This document shows positions 35,719-43,479 of a DNA stretch of 64,000 nucleotides, in pieces. Numbering within the stretch: the first letter of the stretch is position 1; the number at the start of each line of letters is the position of its first letter. Source of the stretch: Rhodothermales bacterium (GTDB lineage: Bacteria; Bacteroidota; Rhodothermia; Rhodothermales; JAHQVL01); the NCBI GenBank assembly GCA_041391505.1, contig JAWKNW010000027.1, positions 13,846 to 77,845 on the forward strand, written 5' to 3'. Below the pieces are notes generated by a model. The model did not search any database and was not told the origin of the DNA. It saw only the letters and a program-made list of their open reading frames with translations. The position numbers and the translations under genes were made by a program.

Positions 35719-36428
35719 GCCGCCTGGGTATTGAGATGGATGCCGCACTCGACCTTGTCCAGCCCGGCCCAGCGGCCCGAGCGCTCGTGCTCGCCGGCGC
35801 CCACCGCCCGCGTGCAGGGCATGCATCCGATGCTGGGATATCCGCGGTCGTGCAGCGTGTTGTACGGCAACTCGTTGAGCCGGATATACGACCACACGTC
35901 TTCCGACGTCCAGTAGGCCAGCGGATTGATCTTGATGAGCTGGTTCGCCGGATCCCAGTCGACCACCGACGCCCGCGCCCTCGTCCTGGCCTGGTCCCGG
36001 CGGATGCCGGTGATCCAGGCCTCCCGGCCCTGCAGAAACGAGCGGAGCGGCAGCACCTTCCGCAGGAAGCAGCACTGGTTGGCGTTGCGCTCCCATAGCG
36101 CCGGCCCGTGCTCCGCGTCCTGATCCGCCACCGACAACCCGCCGTGCACGCGCACGAAGTGGATGTCCAGCTGCGAAGCAAGCTGATCCCGCAGCGCGTA
36201 GGTCTCAGGGAAGAGGAGATCGGTGTCCAGATAAAACACGTCCGACCCGGGCCGCAGCTCGCTGAGGATATGCGTCAATACGATGCCCGATGTGCCGAAA
36301 CCCGTCGCCATCACGACGTCATCGCCGAACGTCTCGTAGCTCCACTGCAAAATCGCGCGGGGAGAAGCCGACTCGAGATCGGCCTGAAGCGCCTTCAGCT
36401 GTTTGGGTGTCCAGTGAGGGTGTTCCAT
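35715..36428 (-). CDS. cysH: Assimilatory APS/PAPS reductase, iron-sulfur type
   Basis: 237 residues. The adenylyl-sulfate P-loop region FGTSGIVLTHIL and FYLDTDLLFPETY is followed by CC (119-120), CxxC (Cys202, Cys205) and the redox ECGIH (Cys228). The CC...CxxC set binds a 4Fe-4S cluster and marks the APS-using (or dual) branch rather than the cluster-less E. coli PAPS reductase. It reduces APS to sulfite with thioredoxin; trxA and trxB are in this window at 62-63.6 kb. ATP sulfurylase is not encoded nearby. Overlaps the siroheme gene by 4 bp. Confidence 0.93.
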   Translation of the reverse strand: MEHPHWTPKQLKALQADLESASPRAILQWSYETFGDDVVMATGFGTSGIVLTHILSELRPGSDVFYLDTDLLFPETYALRDQLASQLDIHFVRVHGGLSVADQDAEHGPALWERNANQCCFLRKVLPLRSFLQGREAWITGIRRDQARTRARASVVDWDPANQLIKINPLAYWTSEDVWSYIRLNELPYNTLHDRGYPSIGCMPCTRAVGAGEHERSGRWAGLDKVECGIHLNTQAA

Positions 36429-36439
36429 ACGTCGAATCC

Positions 36440-37252
36440 TCAGGCAGAGAGCGCCACTAGATGATCTGAAAAGGGGGCGCGCATCCGCTCGATGCCCGCC
36501 GTGTCTGAAGTATCGTACCAGGCCAGCCGTTCATGAATCGCCGCCACCTCGCCGATGACAATCGTCGCCGGCGAGGCCAGGTGCGCCGCCCGCTCGGCGA
36601 TGGTGGCCAGCGTGCCGCCGACGGTCTCCTGCTGCGCCGTGGCGGCGCGGGAGATGACGGCGACCGGCGTCTCGGCGGAAAGCCCGTTGGCCAGCAACCC
36701 GCCGGCGATCTCCCGGAGACGGCCGAGCCCCATGAGGACGATCAGCGTCGTGGCGCGCGCCAGCGCGGCCCAGTCGGGCATCTCGTCGGGCCGGCAGGTG
36801 TGCCCGGTCACCACGGTGAACCCGCGCGCGCGTTCGCGATGCGTGACCGGGATGCCGGCATACGCCGGCGCCGCGATCGAACTGGAGATGCCGGGCACGA
36901 TTTCGAACGCAATGCCTGCCTCGCGCAGGGTCAGCGCTTCTTCGCCGCCGCGGCCGAACACGAACGGGTCGCCGCCCTTCAACCGCACGACGCGTTCGTG
37001 CCGGTGCGCCAGGTGCACCAGCAGGCGTTCGATGTCCGCCTGCTCCATCGCCACGCTGCCCGGCGCCTTGCCGGCATAGATGCGCTCGGCGCGCGCCGGC
37101 GCTTCGTCCAGCAACGCGGGATGCACCAGCCGGTCGTAGACGAGCGCGTCGGCCGTCCGGATGGCGTTCAGGCCGCGGACGGTGATGAGTTCGGGGTCGC
37201 CGGGGCCGGCGCCCACGAGGTAGACCGTGCCGGTTCGTTTATGCGGCCTCAT
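36440..37252 (-). CDS. cobA: Uroporphyrinogen-III C-methyltransferase
   Basis: 270 residues from ATG 37252 (MRPHKRTGTVYLVGAGPGDPEL). Family signatures are the N-terminal VYLVGAGPGDPELITVRG, RLKGGDPFVFGRGGEE, VPGISSSIAAPAYAGIPVTHR and TLIVLMGLGRL. It methylates uroporphyrinogen III twice to precorrin-2, the substrate of the downstream siroheme synthase. Together the two separate genes replace the fused CysG of enterobacteria. Its start lies inside the upstream unknown gene (14-bp overlap), so translation is probably coupled. Confidence 0.93.
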   Translation of the reverse strand: MRPHKRTGTVYLVGAGPGDPELITVRGLNAIRTADALVYDRLVHPALLDEAPARAERIYAGKAPGSVAMEQADIERLLVHLAHRHERVVRLKGGDPFVFGRGGEEALTLREAGIAFEIVPGISSSIAAPAYAGIPVTHRERARGFTVVTGHTCRPDEMPDWAALARATTLIVLMGLGRLREIAGGLLANGLSAETPVAVISRAATAQQETVGGTLATIAERAAHLASPATIVIGEVAAIHERLAWYDTSDTAGIERMRAPFSDHLVALSA

Positions 37253-37847
37253 GCAACGCCTCCGTCTGCAAGAGGGCGGCCAGCGCATCCTCGTAGACGC
37301 GCACGCCGGTCACGCCGGCGACCGATACCTGGAGCGCGAGCGGCCCGCGCGGGTCGGACGCGCTTCGCGCCGTCCGCGGCGCCCCGAGGCCCGCGCCGGC
37401 AAACAGCTGTCCGAGCGTCTCCGACACCTGCTGCAGGCTCGCCTCGTCGTTCGGGTAATGCAGCGTATCGACCAGCGTCAGTTCGAAGGCGTCGGCCCGC
37501 ACGATCGACGGCGACGCCTTGAGATCCTCCAGCAACGTCCGGACGCCGGCGGCGGCGGCGACCAGGGCCTGGGCGACGGCGCCCGACAGCGTGCCGGCTA
37601 CGTCCCGCTTCCGGGTGTAGCGAAACCCGAGCGTGCCGCCGGCGGAATCGACGGCGAAATCGGCCTCGTGCCCCACCAGGACGATGCCCGGGCCCCGATG
37701 CACGTGCCGGTAGTCGGCCACGTCGAGCAGCACGATGTCGGTCCGCCCCTCGCGAATCCAACGGTGAAACACGGGCACGACATGCCCGGGCGAAAACGTC
37801 TCGGGGACGTCCAGAACAAAGCGAACCTGTATGCGATGCGGTTTCAT
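37239..37847 (-). CDS. Conserved hypothetical protein in the sulfite-reduction operon
   Basis: 202 residues, soluble, with no signal peptide or membrane segment. Distinct blocks are VVPVFHRWIREG, DIVLLDVADYRHVHRGPGIVLVGHEADF and LGFRYTRKRD, followed by an Ala-rich helix and ELTLVDTLHYPND. I have an impression that this FHRWI...DVADYxHVxxGPG pattern recurs in other bacteria, but I cannot name a function. The gene is between the sulfite reductase (12 bp) and cobA (14-bp overlap), so it is tightly embedded in the operon and probably acts with siroheme or sulfite chemistry. Confidence 0.8.
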   Translation of the reverse strand: MKPHRIQVRFVLDVPETFSPGHVVPVFHRWIREGRTDIVLLDVADYRHVHRGPGIVLVGHEADFAVDSAGGTLGFRYTRKRDVAGTLSGAVAQALVAAAAGVRTLLEDLKASPSIVRADAFELTLVDTLHYPNDEASLQQVSETLGQLFAGAGLGAPRTARSASDPRGPLALQVSVAGVTGVRVYEDALAALLQTEALHEAA

Positions 37848-37859
37848 GGGCGTCTCGGG

Positions 37860-40163
37860 TTAGATCCGTGGGGGAAGAACCGGCGCGCGGCGCGGCACTG
37901 CCGGCGCGACGGGCACAGGCGTGGCGGGCGTCTGCATGCGCATGTCGCATGCATGGGCGGCTTCGATAAAGAGTTGCGCTTCCTCGATGCGCTGCCGGGC
38001 GACATCGATGGGCACCGGTCCGGCGCCCGGGGCGACCCAGCCGGTCAGGTAGCGCGCGAACTTGGCGCCGGCGAAAGGATCGAAGAAGCGTTCGGTTTCG
38101 ACGAAGTGGGTTTCGAATGCCGGCACAATCGTCTCTTCGGTATCGCCGATGTCCACATTCTGCGAGCGGAGCAGCCCGCGCGCCGCAGACAGCATCGCCC
38201 TGTGCGCGCGCGCCACGGCATCCGCGCCGTCGCCGCGCTCGAGCGCGAGCTGCGCCTCGAAGCTCTCCGATTCGGCGCGTGCGACTTCCAGTTCGAACAG
38301 GGAGACGACTTCGCCGGCGCACTCGCCGATGCCGAGGTCGTTCAGCGTATAGACCCGCGGATCGCCCCAGTCCGAGAAGAAGTCCGGCTGCGTCGCGAAA
38401 TCGGGCGTGATCATGAACGGCTCGATGAGTCCGCGCGCACCCTGCTTGCCGAGGCGCGCCACCCAGTGCTGGAACGACTCCTCGCCCTCCCGGTCCGCCA
38501 CGAAGCGCTGGGAGACGGCGTCGACGACGTCGGGCACCAGCCGTGCCGGCACGGCGCCGACCGCCATGCCGTAGCTGCCGGCGTTGTCCGACCACTGCCC
38601 GCCGAGCACGACCTGGAAGTGCGGCACCTTGTAGCTGCCCACCTTGCGGCTGTTGCCAAAAAAGCCGATGTCGGCCACATGGTGCTGGCCGCACGAATTG
38701 AAGCAGCCGCTGATCTTGATGTTGAGGTCCTGCACGATCGCCGGCAGGTCGGTCCAGCGCGCTTCGAGCCGGCGCATCAGTTCGCCGGCGAGCCCGCGCG
38801 ACGAGGCGATGCCGAGCTTGCAGGTGTCGGTGCCCGGGCAGGCCGTGATGTCGACGATGCCGTTCGCGCCGGCGGTGCCGAGGCCGGCCGCCGTGAGCGC
38901 CGCATAGACATCGGGCAGATCCCCGTCCGGTATGTAGCGCAGCACGATGTTCTGGTCGACCGTCGTCCGCGCGTTTTCGCCGGCGAAGCGGCGGGTGATG
39001 TCGGCGAGATCGAACAGCTGCGCGGCGGTCAGGTCGCCGAGCGGAAGACGGACGGTGACGACGGAATAGCCGGGCTGCCGCTGGGCGTAGACGTTGGTGC
39101 GGCGCCAGTCCTCAAACCCCGCGGGCCGCGGGCCGTCGGCCAGCGCCGAGGCCGGCCGCAGCGGAGTGTCCCGGGTGTCGCGGTATTTCGCCACGAGCCC
39201 CGTCCACCGTTCGTCAAACGGCAGTGTCTCCAGCTCCTCGAACACGAGATCGCGGAACGCGTCGATGCCGAGCTTCGCCACGAGGAATTTGATGCGCGCC
39301 TGGTTCCGGTTCCGCTTTTCGCCGTGCCGGGCAAAAACCCGGGCGATCGCCTGCGAGAGGGGCAGCAGCCGCTCCTCCTCGATGAACGGAGTAAGGATCT
39401 TCGCCTGGTGGGGGATCGCGCCGAGCCCCCCTCCGATATAGACCGTAAAACCGCGCGTGGCCACGCCGTCGACGGTTTCGATGCGCGCCAGCAGCCCCAG
39501 GTCGTGCATCTTCACCAGCCCGCAGGCCTCCGCCTCGCATCCCGAAAAAGCGATCTTGAATTTGCGTCCGAAATCCTGGGTATCGTCGTGCCCCATGAGG
39601 AATTCGGTCAGCGCCTGGGCGTATCCCGAGATCTCGAACGGCTCGGTGTGGCACACGCCGGCCAGCGGGCAGCCCGTCACGTTGCGCACGGCGTTGCCGC
39701 AGGCCTCCTTCGTCGTGATCCCCACCGCCGCCAGACGCCGCATGAGATCCGGCGTGTCCTCGATGTGGACAAAATGCAGCTGGATGTCCTGGCGGGTCGT
39801 CACGTGGAGGATCCCGTCGGAGTAGGCGTCGGCCACCTGGGCGAGCACATCCATCTGGGCCGGCGTCATCCGGCCGTAAGGCAGCTTGATCCGCTGCATG
39901 CCGGGAGCGTCCCACAGGGTGTTCGGCCCCTTGGTGAGGTCCGTGGGAAACGCGAGGGTGCGCGACTCCTGGCCGTCGTGCCGCTGGCCATTGTCGTAGC
40001 GCTGGCCGTAGATGCCCCAGCGGAGACGCGTCTCGGCGAACACCTTTTCGTCCACCTTGCCGATCCGCCGCAATGCCATCTGCCCCTCGAACAGATCGAT
40101 TTCGCGCGCGGCGTCGGCGGCGAGCCGGCTTTCGAGCAGAGATTTCCAGGTAGTGACTTCCAT
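37860..40163 (-). CDS. Siroheme sulfite/nitrite reductase with extra C-terminal HEPN-like domain
   Basis: 767 residues. It has two NirA/SiR half-domains: a ferredoxin-like N-terminal part (YGQRYDNGQ, HVTTRQDIQLHFV) and the siroheme/4Fe-4S signature with CPGTDTC (about 442-448) and SGCFNSCGQH (about 487-491). Operon context (APS reductase, siroheme synthesis, cysteine leader) points to sulfite rather than nitrite. After residue about 640 there is an extra helical, charged domain (ARAESESFEAQLALERGDG ... RAHRAMLSAARGLLRSQN) resembling HEPN domains fused to Bacteroidota sulfite reductases. The C-terminus ends Pro/Ala-rich. First gene of the operon; ATG 40163 is 27 nt after the leader terminator. 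Confidence 0.9.
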   Translation of the reverse strand: MEVTTWKSLLESRLAADAAREIDLFEGQMALRRIGKVDEKVFAETRLRWGIYGQRYDNGQRHDGQESRTLAFPTDLTKGPNTLWDAPGMQRIKLPYGRMTPAQMDVLAQVADAYSDGILHVTTRQDIQLHFVHIEDTPDLMRRLAAVGITTKEACGNAVRNVTGCPLAGVCHTEPFEISGYAQALTEFLMGHDDTQDFGRKFKIAFSGCEAEACGLVKMHDLGLLARIETVDGVATRGFTVYIGGGLGAIPHQAKILTPFIEEERLLPLSQAIARVFARHGEKRNRNQARIKFLVAKLGIDAFRDLVFEELETLPFDERWTGLVAKYRDTRDTPLRPASALADGPRPAGFEDWRRTNVYAQRQPGYSVVTVRLPLGDLTAAQLFDLADITRRFAGENARTTVDQNIVLRYIPDGDLPDVYAALTAAGLGTAGANGIVDITACPGTDTCKLGIASSRGLAGELMRRLEARWTDLPAIVQDLNIKISGCFNSCGQHHVADIGFFGNSRKVGSYKVPHFQVVLGGQWSDNAGSYGMAVGAVPARLVPDVVDAVSQRFVADREGEESFQHWVARLGKQGARGLIEPFMITPDFATQPDFFSDWGDPRVYTLNDLGIGECAGEVVSLFELEVARAESESFEAQLALERGDGADAVARAHRAMLSAARGLLRSQNVDIGDTEETIVPAFETHFVETERFFDPFAGAKFARYLTGWVAPGAGPVPIDVARQRIEEAQLFIEAAHACDMRMQTPATPVPVAPAVPRRAPVLPPRI

Positions 40164-40202
40164 CGCGGTAGACTTCGGGTTGGCAAAAGGGGGAAAAAAG
40201 AA

Positions 40203-40231
40203 ACGCCCAGGGCCTGCGCGGCCGTGGGCGT
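40203..40231 (-). terminator. Leader terminator hairpin upstream of the sulfite reductase gene
   Basis: On the minus strand ACGCCCA pairs with TGGGCGT, with an inner GGCC/GGCC stem and a GCGCA loop, one mismatch between. TTCTTTTTTCCCCC follows immediately (40202-40189). It lies in the 5' leader, 29 nt after the leader-peptide stop, so it can only be a conditional terminator if the operon is expressed from the promoter at 40403-40434. Confidence 0.85.
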
Positions 40232-40259
40232 CGAATCAGCTATCGAACAGGTGTCGATA

Positions 40260-40328
40260 TCATCCGGAAAAACGCCAGGACGGGTGCGCGGGAGCGGCAT
40301 GCTGCATCGCAAGACAACAACAACACAT
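40260..40328 (-). CDS. Poly-cysteine leader peptide (22 codons)
   Basis: ATG at 40328 is preceded by GGGAG with a 5-nt spacer, one of the best ribosome sites in the window. The peptide begins MCCCCLAMQHAAPAHPSW and ends at TGA 40260. Four consecutive TGT Cys codons follow the start. A longer in-frame ATG at 40361 has no ribosome site. Position before a sulfite-reduction operon and before a terminator argues for a regulatory leader peptide whose translation senses charged tRNA-Cys. It has no expected function as a protein. Confidence 0.75.
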   Translation of the reverse strand: MCCCCLAMQHAAPAHPSWRFSG

Positions 40329-40402
40329 TCGTGCTCCCAGGTACCGTGGCGCAATGTTCATGACGGGTGATCGGCTTTGAAGACGTATAACATCGACTGG
40401 GC

Positions 40403-40434
40403 CGAATATAGACGGCCCCTCTTTCCAATGGCAA
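40403..40434 (-). promoter_or_regulatory. Candidate promoter of the sulfate-assimilation operon
   Basis: On the minus strand TTG (40434-40432) is followed after 21 nt by TATATTCG (40410-40403), close to the Bacteroidota -33/-7 pattern with C for T in the -7 box. The same octamer occurs upstream of the S9 peptidase gene. Predicted start is near 40397. Confidence 0.5.
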
Positions 40435-40586
40435 TGCCCACGCAACCCGGTAGCGCTTCCGAAAGGGGTTCCAGCACCACTTTCTACAAGACGGTAACAG
40501 ATAAAAACATGTAGCTACAGGGGATGATACCTGATAGTAAAAGGGGGTTACTTGCACCCCGAAACGCCGGCTTTTTCCCACAAAAA

Positions 40587-40618
40587 AACGCCCGTGTTCG
40601 ATGTTGAACACGGGCGTT
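40587..40618 (-). terminator. Orphan strong intrinsic terminator (possible small-RNA 3' end)
   Basis: AACGCCCGTGTTC and GAACACGGGCGTT form a perfect 13-bp stem with a 6-nt loop. On the minus strand seven T follow. No minus-strand gene lies upstream of it for at least 300 bp; the next gene to the right is the S9 peptidase on the plus strand. It must therefore end a non-coding transcript or insulate the cysteine operon from antisense transcription. Confidence 0.8.
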
Positions 40619-40870
40619 CAGGGTCGTTTCTTCTGGAAGAAATCCTTTCGGGGGACTTCTCTACGCCGGTCGCCTTCTCAAGTGAACCACTTCCCTGATG
40701 GGGCGACGACGTCGTGCCTGGGCCAGCAACGGTATGCCAGAAAAACGTGTGCGTCGATTAAGATAACCGCATGCCCACGACGCAAGCAACCTGACACCAA
40801 AATGGTAGCGCTTCCGGGGCCGGACACGCGGTTCTTTCTACAAGTTCGTCACACTATCCTCGAAATTGAG
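40619..40870 (-). ncRNA. Possible small RNA ending at the orphan terminator
   Basis: The gap between 40619 and the S9 peptidase promoter has no credible ORF on either strand. Read on the minus strand it can form several stems: GCGTCG with CGACGC, AGTG with CACT, and GAAGTCC with GGATTTC (with a wobble pair), before the 13-bp terminator. I found no signature of tmRNA, RNase P or SRP RNA. No confident promoter was located. This is a hypothesis from the terminator and the empty space. Confidence 0.3.
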
Positions 40871-40874
40871 CCGT

Positions 40875-40908
40875 TTTGACGCCGGCGGTGTGGTCTGCCG
40901 TATATTCG
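40875..40908 (+). promoter_or_regulatory. Candidate promoter of the S9 peptidase gene
   Basis: TTTG (40875-40878) and TATATTCG (40901-40908) with a 22-nt spacer, slightly longer than the usual 19-21. The -7 octamer is identical to that of the cysteine operon. The ATG is 32 bp downstream. Confidence 0.4.
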
Positions 40909-40939
40909 CCCCGTTCCTGTCCCAACCGCTCCGATCCGT

Positions 40940-43357
40940 ATGAAGCACCGCGCCCTGCTCTCGCTGGTTTTCCTGGCCACTGCCCCCGCCGCGCTGGCGC
41001 AATCGCTCCAGTTGACCGTCCCGATGATCATGCAGGATCAGAACACGTGGGTCGGCGCGTCGCCGGAGCAACCGTACTGGACGCTCGATGGCCGGACCCT
41101 CTACTTCGCGTGGAATCCGCTCGGAGCCTTTGCCTCGGACTCCCTCTTCGCGATCGGCGTCGATCAGGAAGAGCCGGTCCGTGTCCCGCTGGATGCGCAG
41201 CGCGACCTGCCGCCCCGCTTCGCCGGCTGGCGCCACGGCGAGCGCGTCTTCGACGCGTCCTGGAATCGCATGATCTTCACCCGCGACGGCGACCTGTTGC
41301 TCTACGACCGCACCGCCGGCCGGTCGCGCCGGCTGACCGACACGCGCGGCGTGGAAACCAGTCCCCGCTTCGGTCCCGGCGACCGGACCGTCCAGTTCGT
41401 CCTGAACGACAATATCTACCGGCTTGACCTCGCGGCCGGCTCCATCGCCCAGCTGACCGATCTGCGGCCGGGCTCGGCGCCATCCGAGGATGAATCGCCA
41501 AATGACGACTTCCTCACCGAGCAGCAAAAAAGCCTCTTCGACTACGTCCAGAAACAACAGGAGGAAACGGCGCAACGGCGCGACGCCCGCAAACGCCAGG
41601 ACGCCTTGCGGGATGTCCCGCCCGTCTTCTATACCGGCAAAAAGCGGATCCAGGACCTCGGCGTCGACCCCACGGAACGATTCGTGACCTTCACCCTGTG
41701 GGATCCGAGCACACCGGAACGCACCTCCGTGATGCGTTACGTGACGGAGAATGGCTTCGCCGAGGCACAGTCCGCCCGTTCAAAGGTCGGCGAGGCCGAC
41801 GACGCCGGCGAACTCTACGTGCAGGACCTCGAACGAGACACGACGTTCATGGTCGACCTCCACAAGCTCCCCGGCGCGTACGACGTGCCGGCCTTCCGGC
41901 GCGACGGCGCCGCCGCGGTCGATTCGGCGAAGACACGACGGGACCTCTATCCCACCTGGATCGCCTGGAGCGGCGATGGCGCCTACGCCGTGGTGGAAGT
42001 GCGGGCTGCGGACAACAAGGACCGCTGGCTGGCCCGGCTTCATCCAGAGACCGGCGCGCTGACGGTGCTCGACCGGCAAACCGACGATGCCTGGGTCGCC
42101 GGCCCCGGCATCTCCTGGTCGCGCTTCGGCAGCAACGCCTACGGATGGATGAGCGACAACCGCCACTTCTATTTCCAGAGCGAAGCCACCGGCTACAGCC
42201 ACCTCTATGCCGTCGACGTCGAGACCGGCGCCATCCAGGCGCTGACCTCGGGCCCCTTCGAGGTGTTTGACCCGATGCTGTCGCGCGACGGCAAAACGTG
42301 GTTCTTCACCAGCAGCGAAGGATCTCCCTTCGAGCGGCACTTCTACGCCATGCCCGCCGCCGGCGGGAAACGCACCCGCCTCACGACGATGCCGGGCAAC
42401 AACGAGGTCACCATCGCGCCGGACGAGCGCACGCTCGCCATCCGCCATTCCTATAGCAACAAGCCGCCCGAGATCCATCTCGCCGCCGGCCGCACGACGC
42501 GCCAGATCACCCACTCCACCACCGAAGCCTGGAATGCCTATGCCTGGCGCGACCCGGACATCATGCAGATCGAGGCCTCGGACGGGGCCCGGGTGCCGGC
42601 GCGCATCTACCGCCCGGAAACTCCCAACGGCGGTGCGGTCCTGTTCGTCCACGGCGCCGGCTACCTGCAAAACGTGCATCGCTGGTGGAGCAGCTACCAG
42701 CGCGAGTACATGTTCCATAACCTTCTGGCCGACCGGGGCTATCTGGTGCTGGACGTCGACTACCGCGGCTCCTCGGGGTACGGGCGCGACTGGCGCACCG
42801 CCATCTACCGGCACATGGGCGGCCGCGACCTGCAGGATTTCGTCGACGCCTCGCGCTACGCGGAATCGGCCTACGGCATCGACCCGGAACGAGTGTTTAT
42901 CTATGGCGGCTCCTATGGCGGATTCATCACGCTGATGGCGCTCTTCACGGAGCCGGAGCATTTCGGCGGCGGCGCGGCGCTTCGCAGCGTCACCGACTGG
43001 GCGCATTACAACCATCCCTACACGGCGAACATCCTCAATACGCCGGAGACGGATTCGCTCGCGTATGCTCGCTCCTCTCCCATCTATTTCGCCGGCGGCC
43101 TCCAGGACCCGCTCCTGATCGCGCACGGCATGGTCGACACCAACGTCCATTTCCAGGATGTCGTCCGGCTCGCGCAGCGGCTGATCGAACTCGGCAAAAC
43201 CGGCTGGGAGATGGCGGTGTACCCGGTCGAGAACCACGGTTTTACCGAGCCGTCCAGCTGGACCGACGAGTACCGGCGCATCCTCGCGCTGATCGAAACG
43301 ACCGTCGGGCCGGCCGCCGCCGTGCCGGCGCCCGTCGATGCCGGCGGGAACGATTAG
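40940..43357 (+). CDS. S9 family (DPP IV-like) serine peptidase, exported
   Basis: 805 residues. A signal peptide (MKHRALLSLVFLATAPAALAQ) precedes a beta-propeller domain of WD-like blades (PYWTLDGRTLYFAW, WIAWSGDGAYAVVEV, LSRDGKTWFFTSSEG), then an alpha/beta-hydrolase domain. The catalytic triad is Ser658 in YGGSYGGF, Asp733 in HGMVDTNV and His766 in VENHGFTE. S9 enzymes cleave after proline or alanine in peptides. Export suggests periplasmic peptide degradation. Length fits bacterial DPP IV/prolyl oligopeptidase-like proteins. Confidence 0.93.
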   Translation: MKHRALLSLVFLATAPAALAQSLQLTVPMIMQDQNTWVGASPEQPYWTLDGRTLYFAWNPLGAFASDSLFAIGVDQEEPVRVPLDAQRDLPPRFAGWRHGERVFDASWNRMIFTRDGDLLLYDRTAGRSRRLTDTRGVETSPRFGPGDRTVQFVLNDNIYRLDLAAGSIAQLTDLRPGSAPSEDESPNDDFLTEQQKSLFDYVQKQQEETAQRRDARKRQDALRDVPPVFYTGKKRIQDLGVDPTERFVTFTLWDPSTPERTSVMRYVTENGFAEAQSARSKVGEADDAGELYVQDLERDTTFMVDLHKLPGAYDVPAFRRDGAAAVDSAKTRRDLYPTWIAWSGDGAYAVVEVRAADNKDRWLARLHPETGALTVLDRQTDDAWVAGPGISWSRFGSNAYGWMSDNRHFYFQSEATGYSHLYAVDVETGAIQALTSGPFEVFDPMLSRDGKTWFFTSSEGSPFERHFYAMPAAGGKRTRLTTMPGNNEVTIAPDERTLAIRHSYSNKPPEIHLAAGRTTRQITHSTTEAWNAYAWRDPDIMQIEASDGARVPARIYRPETPNGGAVLFVHGAGYLQNVHRWWSSYQREYMFHNLLADRGYLVLDVDYRGSSGYGRDWRTAIYRHMGGRDLQDFVDASRYAESAYGIDPERVFIYGGSYGGFITLMALFTEPEHFGGGAALRSVTDWAHYNHPYTANILNTPETDSLAYARSSPIYFAGGLQDPLLIAHGMVDTNVHFQDVVRLAQRLIELGKTGWEMAVYPVENHGFTEPSSWTDEYRRILALIETTVGPAAAVPAPVDAGGND

Positions 43358-43479
43358 CCGGCGGAAACGTCTGCGTTTTGACGCTGCCTCAAAATGCGAT
43401 CTTTATGCGGCGCAACAGAAAAACCGAACGATTCTCAAGTAAAGTCGTACAAGATGCAACGAGTTGAGCAAGGCGTCTT

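Larger units (their letters stand above)
40164..40397 (-). promoter_or_regulatory. Sulfate-assimilation operon leader, probable cysteine attenuator
   Basis: About 234 nt from the predicted transcription start to the sulfite reductase ATG. In order it contains GGGAG (40338-40334), an ATG followed by four TGT codons, a 22-codon ORF ending at 40260, a terminator hairpin (40231-40203) and a U-rich tract. GGGAGC around the ribosome site can pair with GCTCCC (40295-40290) inside the ORF. GGCGT near the ORF end can pair with ACGCC of the terminator's 5' arm. These are the parts needed for ribosome-position-dependent attenuation. The regulatory behaviour is inferred. Confidence 0.75.

Noticed and set aside
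37227..40370. A 1,047-codon plus-strand open frame antisense to the sulfite-reduction operon
   Set aside because: It crosses several well supported genes (CobA, the unknown gene, sulfite reductase) and the leader. Composition is that of an antisense shadow.
40164..40440. A SAM or cobalamin riboswitch as the control of the sulfite operon
   Set aside because: I could not find the conserved core of either class; the Cys codons and terminator explain the region better. A covariance-model search would settle it.
40240..40611. A 123-codon minus-strand open frame through the cysteine leader
   Set aside because: It has no ribosome site at its start, contains the orphan terminator and is in a different frame from the leader peptide; composition is unlike a protein.
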